Shown one piece after another: positions 1 to 8,944 of a stretch of DNA of 64,000 nt. The notes beneath the pieces were generated by a model. The model had not been told where the DNA came from and searched no databases. It worked only from the letters and a program-made list of their open reading frames with translations. Numbering within the stretch: the stretch's first letter is position 1; every line of letters begins with the position of its first letter. The DNA is from Nitrospirota bacterium. Its GTDB lineage: Bacteria; Nitrospirota; Leptospirillia; Leptospirillales; Leptospirillaceae. Made by a program: the position numbers and the translations under genes. The DNA is taken from positions 58,956 through 122,955 of the forward strand of contig JAJZHW010000007.1 in assembly GCA_021810805.1 (NCBI GenBank), in the 5' to 3' direction.

Positions 1-101
1 TTCTCTTCGGGGAGTATCCGAACCAGTTTGCCTCCCAGGCGATGCATCAGTTTTCACTGGTCCTCCACTCCCGACTTCCCCTGACCCCGAAGACCCCCTG
101 A
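1..101 (+). CDS. 3' end of an unidentified protein
   Basis: An open frame enters from the left edge and ends at a TGA at 99-101, giving about 32 C-terminal residues that finish in HSRLPLTPKTP. The frame has the GC-biased third positions seen in neighbouring genes and is followed by a possible terminator before the mannose genes. The fragment is too short to assign to a family, and I do not recognise it. Confidence 0.4.
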   Translation, partial: LFGEYPNQFASQAMHQFSLVLHSRLPLTPKTP

Positions 102-133
102 CCGGGGAGAAGTGTCTCCAGGAAGACCGGCTC

Positions 134-173
134 GGGAGAAGGTCGGCCCGGCGGGGCTCCCTTGTCTTTTTTT
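134..173 (+). terminator. possible intrinsic terminator of the upstream gene
   Basis: GGGAG at 134-138 can pair with CTCCC at 157-161 across a GC-rich loop that may fold further, and a T-rich run follows at 162-174. The position, between the end of the partial gene and manC, fits a terminator. The short stem keeps confidence low. A TTTTTGGCCAAAAA palindrome at 170-183 overlaps the T-run. Confidence 0.35.
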
Positions 174-246
174 TGGCCAAAAAGGATAATGGGAGAAATT
201 CCTTACGAGAAAAGCCAGGACGGCATACAGAGAGAAAGGACCGGAG

Positions 247-1731
247 ATGCTTCACAGTCTGATCATGGCCGGAGGGTCCGGCACGCGATTCTGGCCCATG
301 AGCCGGGAGCTCTTTCCCAAGCAGTTTCTCTCCTTCGAGGCGGAGGGCCCCCTTCTGGCCCGGACCCTCGATCGACTCCTTCCCCTCATCCCCGAAGAGC
401 GGATCACCCTGGTCGTCGGAGCGACCCATGCCGCCGAGACCCGGAGGATCCTCCAGGCGATGAACGGGGGGCAGGGACGCCACCCCCGGGTCATCACCGA
501 GCCCCGCTCCCTCAACACCCTCCCGGCCATTTCTGTGGCGGCGCTTTCGATCCTGAAGGAGGATCCCGAGGCGGTCATCGCCGTGATGGCCTCCGACCAC
601 ATGATCTCCCCCCAGGACAACTTTCTGGCCCTTCTCCAGCACGCCGCCTCGGTGGCCCGGACCGAAAAGGTCCTGATCACCTTCGGGATCCCCCCGCACC
701 GCCCCGAAACGGGGTTCGGGTATCTCGAGCTGGGAGACCCCCTTCCCGAGCACTCCACGGACCTCTTCTCCGCCCGCAAGGTCGCCCGCTTTGTGGAAAA
801 GCCCAACATGGAGACGGCCCGGCGCTTTGTCGAAGACAAGAACCACCATTGGAACTCGGGGATGTTCGTCTTTTCGGCAAAGGTCTTCTTCGAGGAGCTT
901 GCCCGCTACCAGCCTGAGATCGAGACCGCACTCCAGACCCTGGGCCAGGCCCTGGGGACTCCCGACGAACGCCGGGAGCTCGACCATTTTTACCGTACCA
1001 CCACCGCCGTCTCCATCGACTACGGCCTGATGGAGCACTCCGCGCGGGTCTGGTCCCTCTCGGGCCCCATCGACTGGAAGGACGTGGGATCCTGGTCGGC
1101 CCTCGACGACATCGCCGAGAAGGATGGCCGGGGAAATGTGATCCGGGGCAACGCCATCGTCATCGACTCCGACAACACCATCGTCCGCGCCGACAAGCGG
1201 GTGGTGGCGACCATCGGACTCCGCGACGTGATCGTCGTCGACACCGACGACGCCACCCTCGTCTGCGCCAAGGACCAGGCCCAGCGGGTCCGCGAGGTGG
1301 TGGGCCAGCTCCGGGAGCGCAATGCCGTGGAGGCGATGGAGCACCGGACGACCCACCGGCCCTGGGGATCCTACACCATCCTCGACCAGGGGCCCATGTA
1401 CAAGATCAAGAGCGTGACGGTCAACCCGCGCGCCCGCCTCTCCCTCCAGATGCATCTTCATCGCTCCGAGCACTGGGTGGTCATTGCGGGAACGGCCCGG
1501 GTCACTCTGGGCGAGGAGGAGATCTTTCTCCACACCAACCAGAGCATCGATATCCCCAAGTCCACCCGCCATCGCATCGAAAACCCCGGGAAGGTCCCCC
1601 TGATCGTCATCGAGGTCCAGAACGGCGAGTATCTCGAAGAGGACGACATCATCCGCTTCCAGGACGACTACCGGCGCATGGAGGAGGAGCCGGGACTCAA
1701 CCGCCCCCCTCTCAAGAACTCGACTCCATGA
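247..1731 (+). CDS. manC: mannose-1-phosphate guanylyltransferase / mannose-6-phosphate isomerase
   Basis: Bifunctional cytoplasmic enzyme that makes GDP-mannose from mannose-1-phosphate and GTP, and interconverts fructose-6-P and mannose-6-P. The N-terminal nucleotidyltransferase domain starts with the signature AGGSGTRFWPMSRELFPKQF (about residues 8-27). The FVEKP motif and the C-terminal cupin-type isomerase domain (about 360-480, with RPWGSY, QMHLHRSEHW and IPKSTRHRIENP) follow. The length of 494 residues matches the AlgA/ManC/XanB type II isomerase family. The ATG is preceded by AAAGGA/GGAG sequence. Phosphomannomutase lies 13 bp downstream, so the two genes probably form one operon supplying GDP-mannose for exopolysaccharide or LPS. 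Confidence 0.93.
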   Translation: MLHSLIMAGGSGTRFWPMSRELFPKQFLSFEAEGPLLARTLDRLLPLIPEERITLVVGATHAAETRRILQAMNGGQGRHPRVITEPRSLNTLPAISVAALSILKEDPEAVIAVMASDHMISPQDNFLALLQHAASVARTEKVLITFGIPPHRPETGFGYLELGDPLPEHSTDLFSARKVARFVEKPNMETARRFVEDKNHHWNSGMFVFSAKVFFEELARYQPEIETALQTLGQALGTPDERRELDHFYRTTTAVSIDYGLMEHSARVWSLSGPIDWKDVGSWSALDDIAEKDGRGNVIRGNAIVIDSDNTIVRADKRVVATIGLRDVIVVDTDDATLVCAKDQAQRVREVVGQLRERNAVEAMEHRTTHRPWGSYTILDQGPMYKIKSVTVNPRARLSLQMHLHRSEHWVVIAGTARVTLGEEEIFLHTNQSIDIPKSTRHRIENPGKVPLIVIEVQNGEYLEEDDIIRFQDDYRRMEEEPGLNRPPLKNSTP

Positions 1732-1744
1732 GGGATCCGGGCCC

Positions 1745-3178
1745 ATGATCAATCCGGGGATCTTCCGCGAATACGACATCCGGGGACGGGCCGAGACCGA
1801 CCTCGCCGACCCCGACGTTCGGGCGATCGGCCTTGCCTTGGCCTCACTTCTGACGGAGCGCGGCGCGACAACGATCGCGCTGGGCCAGGACGTGCGCCTC
1901 ACCTCCCCCCGAATCGCCGGAACGCTCACCGAGACCCTCCTCTCCCGGGGGATCTCGATCGTCGATGTGGGCACCGTTCCCACCCCCCTCCTCTACTATG
2001 CCCTCTTCGCCCTTCCCGTCTCCGGAGGGGTCATGGTGACGGCGAGCCATAACCCCTCCCCCGACAACGGGATCAAGATGGCCATCGGCCGGGAAACGAT
2101 CTACGGCGCGGACATCGCGATCCTTCGCGACCGGGCCATCGGCTTTTCCCGGAGCGCCCCTCCGCCCTCTTCCGTTCCCCGGGGAACGCGATCTCACGCG
2201 TCCCTCCGGGAGCGGTACATCCGGGAGATTGCCGGGAAGCTGGGCCCCCTGCCCCTCGTCGCCGGCCGTCCCCTTCGGGTGGTGGTCGACTGCGGCAATG
2301 CCACGGCGGGGCTTTTGGTCCGGGACCTCTACGCCGCCCTCGGGGTGGAGGCCGACTATCTCTTTGAAGAGCCGGACGGGCGGTTCCCCAACCACCATCC
2401 CGACCCGACGATCCCGGAAAACCTCGCCGTCCTGATCCGGACGATCCGGGAGAAAAAGGCCGACCTGGGGATCGCCTTCGACGGAGACTCCGACCGGATC
2501 GGAGCCTGCGACGGAACGGGGCAGATCCTCTTCGGAGACCAGCTCATGGCCCTCTTTGCCGAGGATCTCCTGAAGAAGCGCCCCGGGAGCCGGATCATCT
2601 CGGAGGTGAAGGCCTCCCGCTTTCTCTACGACCGCATCCGTGAGCTCGGGGGGATCCCCGACATGTACAAGGCCGGACACTCCCTGATCAAGGCCCGGAT
2701 GAAGGAGACGAAGGCCCCGCTGGCCGGGGAGATGAGCGGACATATCTTCTTTGCCGACGAATATTACGGCTACGACGACGCCCTCTATGCCGGGGCGCGG
2801 CTCATGGCTCTCGTGGCCCGCTCGGGTCGCCCCCTCTCGGAGATGGTGGCCGAGTTTCCCCGGACCTTTTCCACCCCCGAACTTCGGCGGGAATGTCCCG
2901 ACGAAGCCAAGTTTGCCGTGGTGGAACGGCTCAAGGAGAGGCTCTCCGCCCGATCCCTCGAGATCAATGCCATCGACGGCATCCGGGTGGAGTTCTCCGA
3001 CGGGTGGGGGTTGATTCGCGCCTCCAACACCCAACCGGCCCTCGTGCTGAGGTTCGAGGGAAATACCCCCGCCCGTCTGGACGAAATCCGTAACCTTCTC
3101 ACGGGAGAGCTCGCCCGCGCCATGGAGAGCGAGGGGCTCGATCCCTCGATGGCCACCCGGGACGCCACCCACCACTGA
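1745..3178 (+). CDS. manB: phosphomannomutase / phosphoglucomutase
   Basis: Alpha-D-phosphohexomutase that moves phosphate between C6 and C1 of mannose (and possibly glucose). All family signatures are visible: the catalytic phosphoserine loop TASHNPSPDNGIKM (Ser101), the Mg-binding loop DGDSDR (about 246-251), the sugar-binding loop GEMSGH, and the C-terminal phosphate-binding loop RASNTQP. Length (477 aa) is close to AlgC/ManB proteins (about 460). It directly follows manC and supplies that enzyme with mannose-1-phosphate. AlgC-type dual specificity for glucose cannot be decided from sequence alone. Confidence 0.93.
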   Translation: MINPGIFREYDIRGRAETDLADPDVRAIGLALASLLTERGATTIALGQDVRLTSPRIAGTLTETLLSRGISIVDVGTVPTPLLYYALFALPVSGGVMVTASHNPSPDNGIKMAIGRETIYGADIAILRDRAIGFSRSAPPPSSVPRGTRSHASLRERYIREIAGKLGPLPLVAGRPLRVVVDCGNATAGLLVRDLYAALGVEADYLFEEPDGRFPNHHPDPTIPENLAVLIRTIREKKADLGIAFDGDSDRIGACDGTGQILFGDQLMALFAEDLLKKRPGSRIISEVKASRFLYDRIRELGGIPDMYKAGHSLIKARMKETKAPLAGEMSGHIFFADEYYGYDDALYAGARLMALVARSGRPLSEMVAEFPRTFSTPELRRECPDEAKFAVVERLKERLSARSLEINAIDGIRVEFSDGWGLIRASNTQPALVLRFEGNTPARLDEIRNLLTGELARAMESEGLDPSMATRDATHH

Positions 3179-3200
3179 GCCCCTCGACATCGGGAGGGGC
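3179..3200. terminator. hairpin between convergent genes
   Basis: GCCCCTC (3179-3185) and GAGGGGC (3194-3200) form a perfect 7-bp stem with an 8-nt loop, immediately after the phosphomannomutase stop codon. It sits between two convergent genes. The following tract is only weakly T-rich. The remaining sequence to 3381 shows no gene. Confidence 0.45.
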
Positions 3201-3381
3201 TTCCATCCGAAACGGGCCGGAGAGACCTTCCTCTGGTCTGCGGTCTTTCTGTCTCCCTGTTTTCTCGCCGTCTGCCATCTCCCTCCGCTTCGGCGCGAAG
3301 GAGCCCCCATCGGGGTCACACTCTCTTCGGACCCCCCCCTTCCTTCTCGATTCTTCTCGAAAAAACAAGACAAATCCCCCG

Positions 3382-6033
3382 TCAGACTCTCTCTATCATC
3401 GTCTCAGGGGGAAGGAGGGATCGAATATGCCCGGCAAGGAGGGCGACGATTTCGGGCTCGCGAAGATCCGCGTAGTCCGAGGGGAGGAGTGCGGCATAAG
3501 GCCGCAGCTCGATGCGTCCCGGGCGAGGGAGGGCCCGGTGGGGAGGATAGGCCTCGAAGGCGCCGACGATGCCGACCAAGAGGACGGGGACCCTCATTCG
3601 GGAGAGGATTGTCCCCACCCCCGGCCGGAAGGTTCCAAGATGGCCATCGATGGAGCGCTCTCCCTCGGGGAAGACCCCCAAAGCCCGCCCCGACCGCAAA
3701 AGTTGGAAGGCGATCCTCAGTCCGGAGAGGGCCGAGTCGGGATCGATGGAGACGATGCCGAAGATGTTTTTGAAGGCGGACAGGGGACCTTCGAAGAGGG
3801 GGGCGAATCCCCAGAAGAGGGTCCGGGCCAGAACCTCCGGCGGGAGCATGAGGGCCAGGAGGGGGCCGTCGAGATAGCTGGCATGGTTGGCGACGATGAC
3901 GAAGGGGCCGGGGGCAAGACGAATATCCGCAACGGCGGGATCCCCTGAACAGAGGACATAGTCCTCTCCCTCCCGGCGCCAGCGGGGCCAGCGAATCCCA
4001 AAGAAGATCCGTCCGGCTCCCCGAAGGGCGCGGTAGAGAAGGCGCTCCCGAAAGAGCAGAGCCCGGGGCGCCCTCCCCCGGGGAGGAACCTTTTCCTCTT
4101 CCTCGGCGGAGAGGGGACGAAAGAGGATCTCCTCCGAGGGACTTTGCCCTTCGGGAGAGAGCGACTCCAGGCGCTCCCGGAGGTCCTTCACCGTGGAGAT
4201 CTCCGACAGGAGATCGTCGGGGATCTCCCGTCCCAGGATCTCCTCGATCTCGGAGAGAAGCTCGATGCGGGCGAGGCTGTCGAAGCCCAGGTCGGCCTCA
4301 AGGCGGGCCTCGTCCACCACGGGGACCCCCTCCCCGGCCTGTCGGGCAAGAAGGAGACGAACCTTGGCAAAGAACGGGCTCTCGAGCCGGTCGGACTCCT
4401 GACTTCCCCCCTCCAGACGTCGTCTTCGGGCCTCCCGGTAGAGATCGGCCAGGAGGAAGCGGCGAAGCTTCCCCAGGCGGGTCCGGGGGAAGGGGTCGGA
4501 AACGGTTTCATGGGCCGCAATGCGGCTGTGGGGGGGGAGGTCGCGGTTGACGTCCCCGATGATCCCCGAGAGCTCCTCTGGAGTGGCCCCGCCTTCGGAT
4601 TCTGGGCGGATCAGGGCGACCAGGGCCTTCCCCTCCAGCAGAACCGCCGCCTCCGCCACCCGACCCCGGAGGGAGAGCCGACTCTCGATCGACTCGGGAA
4701 AGATATTCTTGCCGTTCGGAAGAACCAGCACCTCCTTCTCGCGACCGACCAGCCGGAGCCGGCTGCCCTCCCATCGGCCCAGGTCGCCGGTATCGAACCA
4801 CCCCTCCGCGTCCATGAGATCCATCGTCGTCCCGTCCCCGGTCCAGTAGCAGGCCGCCACCGACGGCCCCCGAACCTGAACCCGCCCTCCCGGGCGACCT
4901 TCCTCGGCCGGCAGGATCCGGAGCTCCACCCCCGGAAGGGGCGGGCCCACCGTGCCGATGGCCAGGTCGTCGGGAGTGGTCATGGAGACCACCGGCGAGG
5001 TTTCGGTGAGGCCGTAGCCCTCCAAAAGGACGATCCCCATGGCGAGGAAGTCCCGGGCCACCTCGGGCCGCAGTGCGGCGCCTCCGGACGCCAGGGCCTT
5101 CATCTTCGATCCGAAGATCCGGGAGAATCCCGGAAAGATCCATCGCCCCAGGTTGATCCCCCACCGTCTCCGAAGCGAGAGAGAAAGGGGAAGGATCCCC
5201 CCCCGGATCAGCCGCACCACCCAGCGGGGACGTCGGGCGAGCTCCTCCTCAATTCTCCGGTGGAACCCCTCCCATAAGAGGGGGACGGCGGGAAAAAGGG
5301 TAATATCGTCCTGGGCCAGGATCTCCCGGAGGGTCGAGGGAGCGAGGTCGGGAGCAAAGACGGCCGTTCCGCCCACCGAGAGGGGCAGGAGCAGGTTGAC
5401 CATGTAGGGGTAGGAGTGGTGGAGGGGGAGGACGCAGAGGACCCGGTCGCCATCGGCGTAGACCCCCCGGGAGAGAACGGCATCGGCATTGGCGAGGAGG
5501 TTTTTGTGGGTGAGAGGAACCCCTTTGGGGCGACCTGTCGTCCCCGAGGTCAGGAGAAGGTGCGCCACCGTCCTCTCTCCCAGGGGAAGGGCCCGTTCGA
5601 GAAGGGAGCCGGGATCGGAAGAGGCCGGGGATTCGGGGAAAAGCCGGGGAGAGAGAGGGACGAGTGCGGGGCGGTCCAGCGCCGAAACGATCTCGGAGGA
5701 GGCGAAGACCCCCCGGACACGAAAGAGATCCGCCACCTCCCGAAGAGAGTCCGGGGGAAGGAGATGGTCCACCAGGACCGGAAGGCGGGAGGCGAGCATG
5801 AGGGCCAGCTCCCCCACCACGAACTCCGGTCCCGGGGGGCAGGCGACGAGCACCGGACCGGGAGGACATTTGCCATCGATCTCCCGGGCGAAAAGAATCA
5901 CCTGCCGGGCCGTCTCCCCGTAGGTGAGCCTCCGGCGTTCCCGGGCCTCACCCTCGCGCCACTCAAGAAAGGGTCGGCGGGGATGGGCGGCGGCAACCCG
6001 GAAGAGGCGGTGGAGGAGGGAGAGATCGGCCAC
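3382..6033 (-). CDS. acyl-activating enzyme - acyl carrier protein - PlsC acyltransferase fusion
   Basis: Three domains are fused in one 883-residue protein. First is an ANL adenylate-forming domain (about 1-530) with the AMP-binding loop TSGTTGRPKG (about 160-170). Next is a phosphopantetheine carrier domain (about 555-630) with the attachment serine in LGFDSLARIE. Last is a PlsC/LPLAT acyltransferase (about 690-883) with NHASYLD (HX4D) and FPEGERS. This suggests fatty acid activation, loading on the internal ACP arm, and transfer to a lysophospholipid or other acceptor. The layout is related to Aas (acyl-ACP synthetase/2-acyl-GPE acyltransferase), but the internal carrier is extra and the order is synthetase first. 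Membrane association is likely. The natural substrate cannot be read from sequence. Confidence 0.85.
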   Translation of the reverse strand: MADLSLLHRLFRVAAAHPRRPFLEWREGEARERRRLTYGETARQVILFAREIDGKCPPGPVLVACPPGPEFVVGELALMLASRLPVLVDHLLPPDSLREVADLFRVRGVFASSEIVSALDRPALVPLSPRLFPESPASSDPGSLLERALPLGERTVAHLLLTSGTTGRPKGVPLTHKNLLANADAVLSRGVYADGDRVLCVLPLHHSYPYMVNLLLPLSVGGTAVFAPDLAPSTLREILAQDDITLFPAVPLLWEGFHRRIEEELARRPRWVVRLIRGGILPLSLSLRRRWGINLGRWIFPGFSRIFGSKMKALASGGAALRPEVARDFLAMGIVLLEGYGLTETSPVVSMTTPDDLAIGTVGPPLPGVELRILPAEEGRPGGRVQVRGPSVAACYWTGDGTTMDLMDAEGWFDTGDLGRWEGSRLRLVGREKEVLVLPNGKNIFPESIESRLSLRGRVAEAAVLLEGKALVALIRPESEGGATPEELSGIIGDVNRDLPPHSRIAAHETVSDPFPRTRLGKLRRFLLADLYREARRRRLEGGSQESDRLESPFFAKVRLLLARQAGEGVPVVDEARLEADLGFDSLARIELLSEIEEILGREIPDDLLSEISTVKDLRERLESLSPEGQSPSEEILFRPLSAEEEEKVPPRGRAPRALLFRERLLYRALRGAGRIFFGIRWPRWRREGEDYVLCSGDPAVADIRLAPGPFVIVANHASYLDGPLLALMLPPEVLARTLFWGFAPLFEGPLSAFKNIFGIVSIDPDSALSGLRIAFQLLRSGRALGVFPEGERSIDGHLGTFRPGVGTILSRMRVPVLLVGIVGAFEAYPPHRALPRPGRIELRPYAALLPSDYADLREPEIVALLAGHIRSLLPPETMIERV

Positions 6034-6101
6034 AGACGGTCAGACCGGACGGGGTTCCGGAGGCAAAGGTGGGCGCCGGGACGAATCCCGGAAGAAGCCC
6101 C

Positions 6102-7496
6102 TCACCCGGAAATCCCGGGAAGGGTGATGCTCTCGCCCAGTGTCGGCATCGTCGAACGGGTCCACCCGATGCCGGGAAGAACCTTCCGGAACCCCTCCAT
6201 TGACCGATTCTCTCCGTGCACGAGAATCGCCAGGCCCGGGACGGACATGGAGCGACACCAGTCCAGAAGATCCTTCTGGTCGGCATGGGCCGAGAAGCCG
6301 TTGATCATGGCCATGTCGATGCGGACATCGCGCTCGGAGCCGAAAATTTTGACCCTCCGGGCCCCGTCCACCAGGGTTCGCCCCAGGGTTCCCTCCCCCT
6401 GGTATCCCACAAAGATCAAGGAGGCGGCGGGGTTGTCGATTTCCCGTTCGATGTGGTACATCATCCGGCCGCCCGAGAGCATCCCGGAGCCGGCCAGGAT
6501 GATCGCCGGCCCCTTGGCGGAATTGATCCGCCGGGAATCGTCGCTGGATCGCGCCATCACCAGACGCTCAAAATGGAAGGGGTCCTCGTGGCGGTCGAGC
6601 ATGTCCCGGATCTCCGGAGAAAAGTCCCGGGAGTAGCGCTCGAAGACATCAGTGGAGCGGATCGCCATGGGCGAGTCGAGGAAGACCTTGGCATCAGCCG
6701 GAAAGAATCCCTCCCGATCCCAGTTGCGGAAGAGATAGAGAAGCTCCTGGGTGCGCTCCAAAGCAAAGGTCGGGATGAGAACGGGTCCTCCCCGCTTGAA
6801 GGTCTCGGAGATCTTCGCCCGGAGCTCGGAGACCGAGTCGGCGTAGGAGCGGTGGTTCCGATCCCCGTAGGTGGTCTCCATGACCACGCAGTCTGAGTCG
6901 ACGGGGGGGGCCGGCGGATTGAGAAAGCTTCGGCCGGAGGATCCCAGATCGCCGGAAAAGAGCGTCCGGGTGCGAAGCCCCCCCACCCGCTCCACGATCT
7001 GCACCGAGGCCGAGCCGAGAATGTGGCCCGCATCGTGAAAGGTGGCCTCCACCCCAGGGGAGAGGGGGATCTTTTCCCCATATTCCGCCGGGATCTGGAA
7101 GAGGCGCAGGGTGTCGAAGACGTCGGTGGGGGTATAGAGAGGAAGCTCCTTGCTCCCGTGATGGGCCTGGTGGAGGGCATGCTCCGCCAGGATATGGGCC
7201 GCATCCATCATCACGATGGAGGCGAGGTCCCGGGTGGCCGGGGTCGAGATGATCGGCCCCCGAAAGCCATTCTTGACGAGGAGCGGAAGGCGTCCGCAAT
7301 GATCGAGGTGGGCATGGGTCAGAAGAACCGCCGAGATCTCCTTCGGATCGAAGCCGAGGGGTTGGCTGTTCTCGTGGCCCATGTCGTCGTGTCCCTGAAA
7401 CATCCCGCAGTCCACGAGAAACTCATGGCCTCCGGCACTGACCTGGTGGCAGGAGCCCGTCACGCACCGGGCCGCTCCGTGAAAAGTGATCTTCAT
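6102..7496 (-). CDS. metallo-beta-lactamase/beta-CASP RNase-like protein
   Basis: Zinc-dependent hydrolase of the beta-CASP group (YSH1/CPSF-73-like), expected to cleave RNA. The metal site HAHLDH is at residues 61-66, and the N-terminus (ITFHGAARCVTGSC) is the usual first strand and loop of this group. The beta-CASP insert lies around 200-370, and GFSAHADQKDLLDW near residue 405 supplies the late metal-binding His. The length of 464 aa is typical of bacterial one-domain members. The start ATG follows GGGAGAAACC. It lies 68 bp upstream of the acyltransferase fusion on the same strand, with no obvious functional link. DNA-directed members exist, but bacterial homologues are mostly RNA processing enzymes. 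Confidence 0.85.
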   Translation of the reverse strand: MKITFHGAARCVTGSCHQVSAGGHEFLVDCGMFQGHDDMGHENSQPLGFDPKEISAVLLTHAHLDHCGRLPLLVKNGFRGPIISTPATRDLASIVMMDAAHILAEHALHQAHHGSKELPLYTPTDVFDTLRLFQIPAEYGEKIPLSPGVEATFHDAGHILGSASVQIVERVGGLRTRTLFSGDLGSSGRSFLNPPAPPVDSDCVVMETTYGDRNHRSYADSVSELRAKISETFKRGGPVLIPTFALERTQELLYLFRNWDREGFFPADAKVFLDSPMAIRSTDVFERYSRDFSPEIRDMLDRHEDPFHFERLVMARSSDDSRRINSAKGPAIILAGSGMLSGGRMMYHIEREIDNPAASLIFVGYQGEGTLGRTLVDGARRVKIFGSERDVRIDMAMINGFSAHADQKDLLDWCRSMSVPGLAILVHGENRSMEGFRKVLPGIGWTRSTMPTLGESITLPGISG

Positions 7497-7592
7497 GGTT
7501 TCTCCCTTCGTGTGATTTTTTCAGGCCAAGTCTAACATAGGCGCCCCCCTCCCGAAAGGGCCGAGCGCGGCTCCGAACGACCTCCAGGTTCC

Positions 7593-7621
7593 TTGACGCC
7601 CGAGGGTTCTGTCGATAAAAT
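7593..7621 (+). promoter_or_regulatory. sigma70-type promoter of the FTR1 gene
   Basis: TTGACG (7593-7598, 5/6 to consensus) and TAAAAT (7616-7621, 5/6) are separated by exactly 17 bp. The iron permease start codon is 40 bp downstream of the -10 box. The overlapping Fur box makes this the likely regulated promoter. Confidence 0.75.
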
Positions 7622-7640
7622 AAAAATGAGAGTTATTATC
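7622..7640 (+). promoter_or_regulatory. Fur box upstream of the iron permease
   Basis: The 19-mer AAAAATGAGAGTTATTATC matches the Fur consensus GATAATGATAATCATTATC at 14 of 19 positions. It abuts the -10 box and covers the expected transcription start, the standard place for Fur repression. Its position upstream of FTR1 fits iron-repressed iron uptake. Confidence 0.75.
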
Positions 7641-7660
7641 AAACAATTTCCGGAGGAGCC

Positions 7661-8512
7661 ATGGAAACGTTCCTGATCGTCATGAGAGAGTCGCTCGAGG
7701 CGGCCCTTCTGGTGGGCATACTCCTGACCACCGTCAAGAAGGCGGGGCGTCCCGGCGACCGGCGCTATGTCGTGGGGGGCGTCCTGGCGGCCCTAGCCCT
7801 TTGCGGACTGGTTCTTGTCCTCTCCCAGGACATTCCCACCTTCCTTTCCGGACGATTCCGGACGGGGCTCGACATTCTGATCTTTTTTCTTGCCGCCTTC
7901 TTTCTCACCACCATGGTGGTCTGGATGCACTACCACGGCCAGGAGCTCTCCCGGGAGATCTCGGGGAAGGCTGCCCGGCTCCTTGAGTCGGGCGAGCACG
8001 GAGCCCTCTTTCTACTGTCGTTCTTCGGCGTTTTCCGGGAGGGGCTCGAGACCATCCTCTTTCTCTGGGGAATCGTTACCCAAAGCGGGGAGTCCGGGAG
8101 CTCCGAGCTCCTCTTCGGGGCTCTGGGGGTCGCCGCCGGGATCGGGCTGGTGGTTCTGATCTTTCAGGGCCTCGTACGGGTTCCGCTGGGCCGTTTTTTC
8201 TCCGTGACCTCGGTACTGTTGATCTTCTTTGCCGCCGGCATGGTTTCAGCAGGAGTCGGTCGCCTTGTCATGATCGGAGCCCTTCCCCCCCTGATCAGCC
8301 AGGTCTGGGACACGAGCCGCATCCTTCCCGAACACAACCTCTTCGGAGGGTTCATGGCCGACTTTTTCGGCTATCGGGCCCGCCCCTCCCTGACCGTCGT
8401 ACTGACGACCTTCGCCTACACCGGCATCATGATGGCATGGTGGATCCGGGTCCACCGGCCCGGAGTTTTCTCCCAGCCGGCGGGGAGCACCACCAAGGGA
8501 TCTTCCCGATAG
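7661..8512 (+). CDS. efeU: FTR1-family high-affinity iron permease
   Basis: Integral membrane iron permease of 283 residues with about seven hydrophobic segments. The two REXXE iron-binding motifs that define the family are present: RESLE near the N-terminus and REGLE in the fourth segment (FREGLETILFLWG). The ATG has a GGAGG Shine-Dalgarno and lies downstream of a Fur box and strong promoter. A periplasmic cupredoxin gene follows at 45 bp, an arrangement like the EfeU/EfeO or FTR1/cupredoxin iron systems. EfeB (DyP peroxidase) and full-length EfeO are not present here, so the electron or metal partner is probably the cupredoxin. Confidence 0.9.
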   Translation: METFLIVMRESLEAALLVGILLTTVKKAGRPGDRRYVVGGVLAALALCGLVLVLSQDIPTFLSGRFRTGLDILIFFLAAFFLTTMVVWMHYHGQELSREISGKAARLLESGEHGALFLLSFFGVFREGLETILFLWGIVTQSGESGSSELLFGALGVAAGIGLVVLIFQGLVRVPLGRFFSVTSVLLIFFAAGMVSAGVGRLVMIGALPPLISQVWDTSRILPEHNLFGGFMADFFGYRARPSLTVVLTTFAYTGIMMAWWIRVHRPGVFSQPAGSTTKGSSR

Positions 8513-8557
8513 CCTCTCCCCTTTAAAAAACACCTCCATCCCGAGTAGAATAAGCCT

Positions 8558-8944
8558 ATGAGACGATCTCTTTCACGCAGGGTTTTCAGTGCCGCCGGGG
8601 TATCGATTGCAGCCGCCCTCCTCTTGTTTTCTGGATGGCCGGGGTCGCTCCCCGCGGCGACGGCGGGAGAGGGCGGCTCCCCCCAGACGATTGCGGTCAC
8701 GATCAAGGGCCACAAGTTCGCGGCCTCCCCCCTCTCCGTCCCCCCGGGGCAGCCTCTCCTCTTCCGGGTCACCAACCTCGATCCGACGGCCGAGGAGTTT
8801 GAAAGCTACGACATGGGATTCGAGATCGTCGTGCGTCCGGGACAGACGATTCTGGTCCCGGTCTCGGGGCTGGGCAAGGGCCGCTACGACTTCTTTGGAG
8901 ACTTTCACCCGGGGACCGCGCATGCCACCCTCACCGTCAACTAG
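8558..8944 (+). CDS. periplasmic cupredoxin-domain protein of the iron uptake operon
   Basis: A 128-residue exported protein. Residues 1-36 form a signal peptide (basic start, hydrophobic core, cleavage near PAATA). The rest is a single cupredoxin fold of the EfeO N-terminal type, with the pattern TIKGHKFAASPLSVPPGQPLLFRVTN cut short here, then FESYDMGFE and YDFFGDFHPGTAHATL near the end. The classical type 1 Cys ligand is not evident, so it may bind metal differently from blue copper proteins. It is co-directional with and directly downstream of FTR1, and probably delivers or oxidises iron in the periplasm. Confidence 0.8.
   Translation: MRRSLSRRVFSAAGVSIAAALLLFSGWPGSLPAATAGEGGSPQTIAVTIKGHKFAASPLSVPPGQPLLFRVTNLDPTAEEFESYDMGFEIVVRPGQTILVPVSGLGKGRYDFFGDFHPGTAHATLTVN

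Noticed and set aside
162..917. Alternative plus-strand frame overlapping the start of manC
   Set aside because: It is Pro/Arg/Gly-rich read-through in another frame and conflicts with the well-defined nucleotidyltransferase domain.
1844..3373. 509-codon minus-strand frame opposite phosphomannomutase
   Set aside because: It is antisense to a full-length enzyme, and the composition is typical of a GC shadow.
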